Source: DASZVB01 sp036272055
GTDB taxonomy: Bacteria > Myxococcota_A > Polyangia > Polyangiales > Polyangiaceae
Direction of reading: 5' to 3'
Assembly (NCBI GenBank): GCA_036272055.1
Contig: DATAZL010000133.1
Span: forward strand, 310,001-374,000
DNA: 64,000 bases
Part shown: positions 1 to 7,283 of the stretch, in pieces
Layout: every line of letters begins with the position of its first letter
Position numbering within the stretch: position 1 is the first letter of the stretch
The notes under the pieces: model-generated
What the model was told of the DNA's origin: nothing
The model's input: the letters and a program-made list of their open reading frames with translations, nothing else
Database searches by the model: none
Translations under genes and position numbers: made by a program

Positions 1-2056
1 TGCCGCCGGCCGCGAAGATCCCGAACAGATCGTAGACCGAGAGATCGAAGGCCGGCGAGTTCACGAAGAGCACGCGATCGCCGGGACCGACGCCGAAGGT
101 ACGATTTACCCAGTCGAGCGTGTTCACGACGGCGCGGTGAGTGAGCACGGCGCCGTTCGGCTTGCCGGTGCTCCCCGACGTGAAGATGGTGTAGCAAGGC
201 TCCGTGTCGCGCGCCGCGTGTGCGTCACCGCCGTGATCGGAGGACGGCAACGGCGCGCTCACGTCGAGCACGTCTAGGCCGGCAAAGAGCTCGCGGTGAC
301 GCGCGACGGTGACGACGAGCGACGCCTTCGCGTCCTCGAGCATGTTGACGAGACGTGCGCCCGGTTCGCGCGCGTCGAGAGGGACGTAAGCGGCGCCCGA
401 CATGAGAACGGCGAGCAGCGCGACCACGAGGTCCGCGTCGCGACCGACGCACACCCCGACGAACGTCCCCGGCCGTGCGCCGCGTGTACGGAGCTCGGCC
501 GAGAGCGCACGCGCGCGCCGGTCGAGCTCCCCGTAGGTCACCTTGCCGGCCCGGCTCTCGACGGCGACGTCGTCGGGACGCTTCGCCGCGAGTACCTCGA
601 ACCCGGCGTGCACGAGGAGCCGCGGCGGGAGCGGATGCGCCGTCGCGTTCCACGCATGGAGAATCTTTTCCCGCTCGTCGGGGGGGACCACCTCTACGTC
701 GGCGAGCCGTTCCAGCTTCGCATCCGCGAGCTCGGCGAACACGAAGCACAGCGACGCGAGGAGCCGCTCACCCGACGCACGCCGGATACGCCGCGGGTCG
801 AAGAGAAGCCGGACCTCGAGCTCGTCCCCCGCCTCGACGAGGACGTTCAGGGGGAACGCGGGCTTCTCGTGAAGCGCGGTCTTCACGGCATGGAAGCGGG
901 GCGCGCCGGTCGCGCGGAGCGCCGTGTCGAGCCCCTTCGTCTCGAACGTGACGAGGCTCTCGAAGAGCGGTAGATTACGCGGGACCCGGCTCTGACTCTG
1001 GATCTCGGTGAGCGGCGTCTGCTCGTGAGCACGGAGCGCCAGGGATTGCTTCGCGAGCTCCGCGAGGAGGCCGGCGATCGTGCCCTCGGACGAGAAGTCG
1101 ACGCGCAGCGGGAGCGTGTTGATGAAGAGCCCCACCATGTCGACGGCGCGTCCCTCGAGCGCGGTGCGACGGCAATTGCGAGTCGCACCGAAGAGCACGT
1201 CCGTCTCGCGCGTGTAGCGATGGAGGACGATGGCCCACGCGGCCGACACCACCGCGCCGAGCGGCACTCCTTCGCGGCTTGCCCGCGCGCGCAGTCCGGC
1301 CATGACGTCGCGCGACAGGGTGTTCGCGACGGTGAGGTACTCCGCGCGCGGCGCTCCCCTCGCCTCTGGCTCGGCAGCGGGGAGCGGCGTGGGCATCCGT
1401 CGATCGCCGAGAAGCGCTCGGAAGTACACGCGGCTCTCGTCGTGATTGCGCGTCGAGAGCCACGCGACGAAATCCGCGTACGCGGGGACGAGCGCCGGCG
1501 ACTCGAGCCGCTCACCGGCGCGGAGCGCGTCGTAGGCGCGAAAGACGTCGGTCAGCACTATCACAAAGCTCCGGCCGTCCACGATGCCGTGGTGCACCGT
1601 CCAGACGACCTCGCTGTGCGCCCCGTCGACGAAGACCGTGACCCGCAGAAGCGGCCCCAGTGCGAGGTCGAACCCACGCGCGCGATCTTCTCGCAAGAAA
1701 GCCGCGAGGCGCTCCTCTCGCCGTTCTGCCGACGCGGCGGTGAGCTCGACGACCTCGAGCGGCACGACGACCTCGTGCAGGAGCCGCTGGCACGGTACCG
1801 GCAGCGCTTCCCAGGCGAAGCACGAGGAGAGTGCGGAGTGGGCGCGCGCCACGAAGTTCCACGCCGCGCCGAACGCGGTCACGTCTATCTGCTCCGCGAG
1901 CGAGAAGCGGATCTGCTCGACGTCGTAGCCGGCGTCCCGGCCCTCGCGCACGGCCTGATAAAGCATGCCCATCTGCATGGGCGTCAGCGGAAATGCGACT
2001 CCGGCACCCCCGCCGCTGGCTTCCGCGAACGAGGGGGTGACGGCGCTCGGGGTCAT
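1..2056 (-). CDS. Non-ribosomal peptide synthetase, N-terminal part (condensation + adenylation), runs off left edge
   Basis: This is a leftward reading frame of about 685 codons that is still open at base 1, so the product is a fragment. ATG at 2054-2056 lies one base after the stop of the Wza-like gene, so translational coupling is likely. Residues ~15-440 form a condensation domain: N-terminal FPLTPMQMGMLYQA and the catalytic HHxxxDG motif seen as HHGIVDG near residue 155. From ~470 an adenylation domain follows, with the A3 phosphate-binding motif YTIFTSGSTGKPNG near residue 622 and the A4 stretch FDLSVYDLFG near 668, after which the window ends. Condensation domains join carrier-bound acyl or aminoacyl groups; adenylation domains activate an amino acid with ATP. 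The gene starts directly with a condensation domain, so the upstream acyl donor must come from another protein or a fatty acyl group (inference). Specificity is only hinted at, because only the first three code positions are visible. Confidence 0.93.
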   Translation of the reverse strand, partial: MTPSAVTPSFAEASGGGAGVAFPLTPMQMGMLYQAVREGRDAGYDVEQIRFSLAEQIDVTAFGAAWNFVARAHSALSSCFAWEALPVPCQRLLHEVVVPLEVVELTAASAERREERLAAFLREDRARGFDLALGPLLRVTVFVDGAHSEVVWTVHHGIVDGRSFVIVLTDVFRAYDALRAGERLESPALVPAYADFVAWLSTRNHDESRVYFRALLGDRRMPTPLPAAEPEARGAPRAEYLTVANTLSRDVMAGLRARASREGVPLGAVVSAAWAIVLHRYTRETDVLFGATRNCRRTALEGRAVDMVGLFINTLPLRVDFSSEGTIAGLLAELAKQSLALRAHEQTPLTEIQSQSRVPRNLPLFESLVTFETKGLDTALRATGAPRFHAVKTALHEKPAFPLNVLVEAGDELEVRLLFDPRRIRRASGERLLASLCFVFAELADAKLERLADVEVVPPDEREKILHAWNATAHPLPPRLLVHAGFEVLAAKRPDDVAVESRAGKVTYGELDRRARALSAELRTRGARPGTFVGVCVGRDADLVVALLAVLMSGAAYVPLDAREPGARLVNMLEDAKASLVVTVARHRELFAGLDVLDVSAPLPSSDHGGDAHAARDTEPCYTIFTSGSTGKPNGAVLTHRAVVNTLDWVNRTFGVGPGDRVLFVNSPAFDLSVYDLFGIFAAGG

Positions 2057-2057
2057 G

Positions 2058-3164
2058 TCAGTGCGTTTCCAGGTACTTGATCTGTACGAACGGGGTGAGC
2101 ACGCCGCCGACGGCCTGAAGCGTGGGGATGAACTGCTCGAGCACCTCGCTCCAGCTCGCGAGCGCGGTGCGCGGGACGAACACGATGTCCCCTGGTTCGA
2201 GCGCGAACGGCGCGGCGTCTCCGTCGAGGATCTTCTCCACGTTCACGACGAAGAGCTCCCCGCGATCGCCCTCGCTGCGGATGACACGCGTCTCGGAGAG
2301 GACGCTCTGGGCGCGCTCGCGGAAGCCGAACCCCGCCGCGGCGAGGGCCTGCAGGAGATCCAGATGGCCGTTCATGAACGGCACCGCGCCGCCCCGCGGG
2401 TTACTCCCGAACACGCCCCCGAACACGAACGCCTGCTCCGACGCGTTGTCGGGGACGAACACGACGTCCCCCGAACGGAGGTGGATGTTCTGGCGCAGAT
2501 CGCCCTCGTTCAGGAGTCGCCGGAAGTTGATGGGCAAACGCTTGTCGCCGCGGGCCACGTAGGCATTGCGAAGGCTCGCGCGCTCGAGCGCGATGCTCCC
2601 GCCGAGCGACAGCGCCTCGAGCAATCGAAGCGGGCGATCGCTGTACTTCAACCCGGGGTCGGTGAAATGCCCGAGCAGATAATAACGGATGCTTCCATTG
2701 AAGCTGATCTGGACCGTGACCTTCGGGTCCTTCACGTAGACGACGAGCTTCTCCTCGAGGAACGAGCGGATCTGTTCCGTCGTCTTGCCGGCGACCTTGA
2801 CGGAGCCGATGAGCGGCAGCTGGATCGTCCCGTCGTTGTCGATGACGAGGCCCATTCCGCGCGCGCCGCCGCCGGTGAGCCCGCTCACACCGGCGTACTG
2901 CGCGAGCGACAGCTCGGGATGGCCGTACACCGCGACGATGAGCGAGTCCCCGGGACCGACGTGGTAGGCGTCGCCCTCGTGCTCACCCACCGCGGCCTCG
3001 AAGAGCGCGGGGTCGAGCACCTCGGCTCTCCGATCCACCACGGGGGACGGCAACGACTTCACGGTCACCGGCGGGGTACTCGCGCATCCACCGAGGATGG
3101 CTCCAGCGAGCGCGAGCAAGACGAACCAGCGTGCCGGCGGCGTCCACACTTCCGGCAAGCTCAC
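2058..3164 (-). CDS. Wza-type polysaccharide export lipoprotein
   Basis: A 368-residue outer-membrane polysaccharide export protein. The chosen GTG at 3164 overlaps the thioesterase stop as GTGA. The frame stays open further upstream, but only as a shadow of the thioesterase gene. Residues 1-27 are a lipoprotein signal (hydrophobic FVLLALAGAIL, lipobox LGGC, Cys27). A polysaccharide-export domain begins near residue 63 (YHVGPGDSLIVAVYG) and is followed by SLBB-like repeats (for example VQISFNGSIRYYLLGHF). The C-terminus has a further SLBB-like segment (LEPGDIVFVPRTAL) and an amphipathic end. By family knowledge such proteins form the outer-membrane channel through which capsule or exopolysaccharide leaves, working with a Wzc-type inner-membrane partner. 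That partner is encoded two genes upstream. The downstream neighbour is an NRPS, which is unusual. Confidence 0.92.
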   Translation of the reverse strand: MSLPEVWTPPARWFVLLALAGAILGGCASTPPVTVKSLPSPVVDRRAEVLDPALFEAAVGEHEGDAYHVGPGDSLIVAVYGHPELSLAQYAGVSGLTGGGARGMGLVIDNDGTIQLPLIGSVKVAGKTTEQIRSFLEEKLVVYVKDPKVTVQISFNGSIRYYLLGHFTDPGLKYSDRPLRLLEALSLGGSIALERASLRNAYVARGDKRLPINFRRLLNEGDLRQNIHLRSGDVVFVPDNASEQAFVFGGVFGSNPRGGAVPFMNGHLDLLQALAAAGFGFRERAQSVLSETRVIRSEGDRGELFVVNVEKILDGDAAPFALEPGDIVFVPRTALASWSEVLEQFIPTLQAVGGVLTPFVQIKYLETH

Positions 3165-4132
3165 GCCCCCTTCGCCCGCGCGACTGCCGCGACCGCGCCA
3201 ACCGGAGGGGCCGGTGGTGCGCTCGCATCGGCGAGACGCCCCGTGGACGAGATCACATCGTCTATCCGCGCGGTGATGAGCTGCACGATCGCGCGACTCG
3301 TGGCGTCGGTGTCTATGAACGTGAGGTGCTCTCCATCGACGGTTTCGGCCATGACTGGACCGTCGATATACTTCTCCCAGCCGTACAGCGGATCCCGAAT
3401 GCGCGGCGCGAGAAATTCTTCCGGGTGGGAGGCGCGCACCAGGAGCAACGCCATCCGAAGCCGCTCCTCCACCGGGCGGTACTGCATGACCGCGCGGTAG
3501 CGCAGGATCGACAGCAGGATCTTTCGCGGATCCTCCTCCCCCTCCCTGAACTCGGTGCCGGCGATGCTCGGCGGGAGGAGCTCCATCACTCGCTTTCGCA
3601 GCGATTTCAGCTTCTCGGTGCGCTCGTGACCGAGGACGATGCGCATGCGGCGGAGGACGTGCACGTGGGGCGGAATCAGGGTGCGGTGGTAGCGCGGCGC
3701 GAATCCGTCGATCGAGACGAGCAGGGGCACCTGACGGCCGTGCGCACGCAGTCGCTTCGCGAGCTCGAACGCGATGGCGGCGCCCATGCTGTACCCACCG
3801 ACGATGATCGGACCGAAGGGACACGCGGCGCGCACCTGCACCTCGAATACCGCAGCCATCTCTTCGATGCGGCAATCGGGCGGCTCGTCGTCGTCGATAC
3901 CGAGGAGCTGCAAGGCGAGGAGCGGTTGCGACTCGTCGAACTCCTTCACGAGATGACGGAAGCCGAAGCCGTGCCCTTCCTGGCCCGAGATCAGCACCAG
4001 GGGTGGACGCTCCCCGCCGCGGCGAAGCACGACGAGATGCGGCCACGCCCCTCCCCCGACGGTGGACGCGGCCGACGCGTAAGCGGGGTAGCTCACCACG
4101 TTGCTCGGCGCGTCACCTTGACTCAACGACAT
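3161..4132 (-). CDS. NRPS/PKS-type thioesterase (alpha/beta hydrolase)
   Basis: A 323-residue alpha/beta-hydrolase thioesterase. The nucleophile elbow GYSMGAAIAFELA lies near residue 114, and the C-terminal catalytic His is in VDGEHLTFID. The N-terminal strand PLVLISGQEGHGFGFRHLV fits the oxyanion region seen in NRPS/PKS thioesterases. ATG at 4132 was preferred because GGGGTGA sits about 8 bases upstream. A GTG at 4171 overlapping the wzc stop (TAGTG) is the alternative and would add 13 residues, but it lacks an obvious Shine-Dalgarno. The gene overlaps the next one by four bases. Stand-alone thioesterases usually clear misprimed carrier domains or release products. Placed between wzc and wza and two genes before an NRPS, it probably serves that synthetase (inference). 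At 323 residues it is longer than typical type II thioesterases, with extra helices between residues ~150 and 230. Confidence 0.88.
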   Translation of the reverse strand: MSLSQGDAPSNVVSYPAYASAASTVGGGAWPHLVVLRRGGERPPLVLISGQEGHGFGFRHLVKEFDESQPLLALQLLGIDDDEPPDCRIEEMAAVFEVQVRAACPFGPIIVGGYSMGAAIAFELAKRLRAHGRQVPLLVSIDGFAPRYHRTLIPPHVHVLRRMRIVLGHERTEKLKSLRKRVMELLPPSIAGTEFREGEEDPRKILLSILRYRAVMQYRPVEERLRMALLLVRASHPEEFLAPRIRDPLYGWEKYIDGPVMAETVDGEHLTFIDTDATSRAIVQLITARIDDVISSTGRLADASAPPAPPVGAVAAVARAKGA

Positions 4133-4170
4133 GCAGTGATCACCCCACGATGCGCCGGCATGCGCCCGCA

Positions 4171-6690
4171 CTAGCCGCTATTGGATTTCACGCTGGCTGT
4201 CGCCAGATCGGGTCGGTGCACGGGTTGCTTCATCGGGGGGGCGGGTCCGCGCCCGCCGTCCTTCACGAGCACCAGAGCGTTCCCGTACGAGGAAGAGACG
4301 CCGGCGTCATTCACGACGATGCCGTAGCTCGCTGCCTGCGCGCCGAGGCGATCGACGTGGAGGGCCGCGAGACGTCGCGCCGTCTTCTTCAGCCGCATCA
4401 CGCTCAGCACGCAATCTGCGAGCGGCGTCAGGATCAAAGGGTCGGACACCAGGGGGAAGCTCGGCGTGTCGAGCAGGATGAAGTCGAAGTGCGCGCGCAT
4501 CTCGCGCAGGAGATCCCCGAGCTGCGGGTTGAGGAGCAGATCCGACGAGGACGGAACACCGGCGGTGATCGAATAGACGCCGTCGGAGTGCGTCCGGACC
4601 ACGTCCGACCAGTTCTGCCTGCCGGCGAGGAGCTCGCTGAAACCGGGAGCCTGGAGCTGATGGATCAGGGTGTGATGCGACGGCTTGTGGAGATCCCCGT
4701 CGATCATCAGGACGGTCTTGCGATCGGCGGCAAGTGCCTGCGCGAGCCCGAAGACCACGGTCGTCTTGCCGTCTCCCGGTGAAGGCGACGTGACGAGGAT
4801 CACGCTGCCTTCGTGCTCACCAGGCCGCCGATCGGCAAAGTACAGGTTCGTCCGCAGCATGCGGAATGCCTCGGCAAAGCCGGAGGTGAGGCCGCCGAAC
4901 GCGCTGCGACCGCTCTTCACCTTCGGGCGGCGCGGCACGCTCGTCATCACCGCGACGGCCCCGACGGTGTTCAGCACGTCCGCTTCGCTCTGGAGAGCGC
5001 CCGAGAAGGTCCGTCGCAGAAGAACGAAGGCGACTCCCGCGAACGCGATCGCCACCATGATGGCGAGCCGGATCAGTGGATTCGGCGAGTCCTCGAGGTA
5101 TGACTCGACGGGGGCGTCGAGCACGCGGTTCTTCGAGACGCGCGACGCCTTGATGATCGCCATCTGCTGCTGGCGTTCGAGCAGGTACGAATAGATCTTG
5201 CTGTAGACCTCGGACTCACGGGCGAGCTGGGCCAGGCCGAGCTCGGCGCCGGGCACCGTCTTCAGGCGATCCTCGTTCTCTTGAACGACTCCGCTCAGGG
5301 TCCCGAGGGCTTGCTGCGCACGATTCAGCCGATTCGTCACGTAGTTGCGAATCATGCCGAGCTGGTTGTCGACCTGGGCGCGCGCCTCCTTGAGCTCGGG
5401 CGACGCGTCGTTGAAGCGGCCTTCGAGGTTCGCGAGATCGTCCCGCGACTTCGCGAGCGTCGAGGCGAGATTCTGGAGGACGGTGTCGGTCCCCTCCCCC
5501 ATCAGATACGCCTCGAGATGGGCGTTCGGGTCCTTCAGCGCGCGCTTCATGTCGCTGAAGGCGGCGACGTCGAGCCGCGCGGCGACGCGCTGCTCTTCGT
5601 ACTTGCCGATCTGCTCGATCATGGCGCGGGCAGAGTCGTCGAGAACCACGGACTTCGTGTTCGTGCGGTAGTCGGCGAGCTTCTTCTCCGTCTTGTCGAG
5701 CGACTCGCGGATGGTGCCGAGCTGGTTCGAGACGAATTGCTCCGCAGCCGTCGCGTCCTCCGTCTTCCACGACTGACGGGTCTCGAGATACGCCTGCATC
5801 AGATGCTGCAGGAACGCCGTGGCGGCGTGCGGCGACGGATCGAGATACTCGAGCGAGACGACGCCCGACGCCGCGCCGGCACCGGGCGCCTTCGCGAATG
5901 CGACGGTGAGGTACTTTGCAACGCGGTTGACGGTGTCCTCGAGGGGCGTGACCGTGAAGTCGAACGAGTCGCCGGAGTGCGGCCCGCCGTTCGTTCCCGC
6001 CTTCAGTGTCAGCTCTATGCCGAGGAGGTTCGCGGGGACGCCGAGGGTGCCGTTGCCGAGCCGCTCCGGCGAACGCCGCAACACGGTGTTCACCAGCCAG
6101 CTCGAATGGGTCCAGAGCTCGTACTGCGTGTCGGTGATGAACGTCGCGCGAAACCCCTGAGGGCTCCGGTACGTGTCGGCGAGCTTCGCGTTGACGGCGG
6201 CCAGCGACGGAACGGCGACGTCGAGAAGCTTCGGGTTCCTCAGCGCGAGTAGCCACTGCACGTAGCGAGGTTTTCGCCATCCAGATGGCGCGAGTGAGAC
6301 ATTTAGCCCCGACTCGAGGATCGCTCGCTTGACGAGCAGATCGCTCTGCAAGATCTCCGTCTCGCTCGTGAGATCGCTTCTCTCGCCGTTGGAGAGGTTG
6401 ATCTCGCTGTTCTGCTCGGAGGCGGTCGGACCGCCGTCGAGCTCACCGAGATAGATGCTCCCGTGTGCGCGGAACTGCATCGTCGACACGAGTGTGACGA
6501 GCAGCACCGCGAGAAACCCGAAAGCCGCGATCTTGAAGATGAGCCCCTTGCCGTCTTGCAGGCTGCTCCAGAGCTGCACGGCGTCCATCTCTTCTGAAGG
6601 GGGACGCAGCGGTTCGGGCCGCGACGTGCCGGACTGGTCGCGCCATCCGGCGAGTCGTTCCTGATTCGGTCTTTCGCTTTCGTCGCTCAT
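4171..6690 (-). CDS. Wzc-type polysaccharide co-polymerase with tyrosine-kinase ATPase domain
   Basis: An 839-residue protein controlling polysaccharide chain length and export. ATG at 6690 is preceded by GAGGT at good spacing; a longer frame to 6741 lacks this. TM1 (IFKIAAFGFLAVLLVTLVS) is near residue 50, a long periplasmic Wzz-like region with coiled-coil stretches occupies ~80-530, and TM2 (LIRLAIMVAIAFAGVAFVLL) is near 540. A cytoplasmic BY-kinase ATPase domain follows: Walker A SPSPGDGKTT near 635, Walker A' VLMIDGDLHKP near 663, Walker B FDFILLDTP near 740. Family members autophosphorylate on a C-terminal tyrosine cluster. Here the tail holds only isolated tyrosines (ASYGIVV, SSSYGNA), so the usual cluster is absent. 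It is the first gene of a leftward operon with a thioesterase, a wza-like gene and an NRPS, and its stop overlaps the alternative thioesterase start by one base. Confidence 0.92.
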   Translation of the reverse strand: MSDESERPNQERLAGWRDQSGTSRPEPLRPPSEEMDAVQLWSSLQDGKGLIFKIAAFGFLAVLLVTLVSTMQFRAHGSIYLGELDGGPTASEQNSEINLSNGERSDLTSETEILQSDLLVKRAILESGLNVSLAPSGWRKPRYVQWLLALRNPKLLDVAVPSLAAVNAKLADTYRSPQGFRATFITDTQYELWTHSSWLVNTVLRRSPERLGNGTLGVPANLLGIELTLKAGTNGGPHSGDSFDFTVTPLEDTVNRVAKYLTVAFAKAPGAGAASGVVSLEYLDPSPHAATAFLQHLMQAYLETRQSWKTEDATAAEQFVSNQLGTIRESLDKTEKKLADYRTNTKSVVLDDSARAMIEQIGKYEEQRVAARLDVAAFSDMKRALKDPNAHLEAYLMGEGTDTVLQNLASTLAKSRDDLANLEGRFNDASPELKEARAQVDNQLGMIRNYVTNRLNRAQQALGTLSGVVQENEDRLKTVPGAELGLAQLARESEVYSKIYSYLLERQQQMAIIKASRVSKNRVLDAPVESYLEDSPNPLIRLAIMVAIAFAGVAFVLLRRTFSGALQSEADVLNTVGAVAVMTSVPRRPKVKSGRSAFGGLTSGFAEAFRMLRTNLYFADRRPGEHEGSVILVTSPSPGDGKTTVVFGLAQALAADRKTVLMIDGDLHKPSHHTLIHQLQAPGFSELLAGRQNWSDVVRTHSDGVYSITAGVPSSSDLLLNPQLGDLLREMRAHFDFILLDTPSFPLVSDPLILTPLADCVLSVMRLKKTARRLAALHVDRLGAQAASYGIVVNDAGVSSSYGNALVLVKDGGRGPAPPMKQPVHRPDLATASVKSNSG

Positions 6691-6815
6691 GACACAGGTG
6701 ACCTCTTCGGGTTCGCCTGGCGGCGTCGAAGCCCGATGCAAAGACCCTCACCATTCGCGATCGATGCAAGCATGACGTCTGCAACAAACGCACAAGAGCT
6801 ACGCGTTATCTGCAC

Positions 6816-6844
6816 TACCTAACGGGACAGAAATCCTTTGTCAA
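6816..6844 (-). promoter_or_regulatory. Candidate sigma-70-type promoter for the wzc-led operon
   Basis: On the minus strand TTGACA (6839-6844) is followed after exactly 17 bases by TAGGTA (6816-6821). The -35 matches the consensus, the -10 poorly. It would give a leader of roughly 120 bases before the wzc ATG at 6690. Confidence 0.35.
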
Positions 6845-6902
6845 GGTTAGGTCACGCGATCGTCAGAACGACGTTTGCATACCGCCAGTGTATTGCACAC
6901 AG

Positions 6903-6916
6903 TCGTTTCGAAACGA
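6903..6916. promoter_or_regulatory. 14-bp perfect palindrome, possible operator
   Basis: TCGTTTCGAAACGA reads identically on both strands. It lies in the divergent intergenic region, about 60 bases upstream of the candidate wzc -35 box. Its position suggests binding of a dimeric regulator shared by both operons; this is inference only. Confidence 0.35.
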
Positions 6917-7283
6917 TAACGAGACTGATTCGCGCACGTGCAAGAGTGCGCTTGCGCGTCGCGCGCTGCTCTCTCGATTGGCCTCGATTTCGCCTTCCGT
7001 TCGCACTCGACGCGAACGCGTTCGTGTCCGGAAATGACGAACCAGGTGAGCGCTCGCGCACGTGCGTCGCGTTCTGCCACACTCGCCGTCGTGCCACTCG
7101 GGTTCATTCGACATGCGATGAATCATCGTTGCAGCGAGCACGTACGGCGTTCATCGAAGCCCGCATCGATCGGCATCTTTTCAGGGAGTTTGCCGGGAGA
7201 ATAGTCGCTGCCGTTCCGCACATCGCGTGATACGGGTTCTCTTGCGTGCGCTTCTCTCTCGGTTGGACGGAACGAGACGAACG

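Larger units (their letters stand above)
6691..7283. other. Divergent intergenic region of the polysaccharide locus
   Basis: About 590 bases between the leftward wzc operon and the rightward glycoside-hydrolase operon. Short open frames exist on both strands, but they are rich in Arg/Ser/Cys, lack ribosome sites and resemble no family, so no gene is called. The stretch is less GC-rich than its surroundings around 6780-6930. It holds a candidate promoter (6816-6844) and a 14-bp perfect palindrome (6903-6916). Confidence 0.6.

Noticed and set aside
1025..2080. A 351-codon rightward frame opposite the NRPS
   Set aside because: It is a GC-rich antisense shadow. The minus strand gives clear condensation and adenylation motifs.
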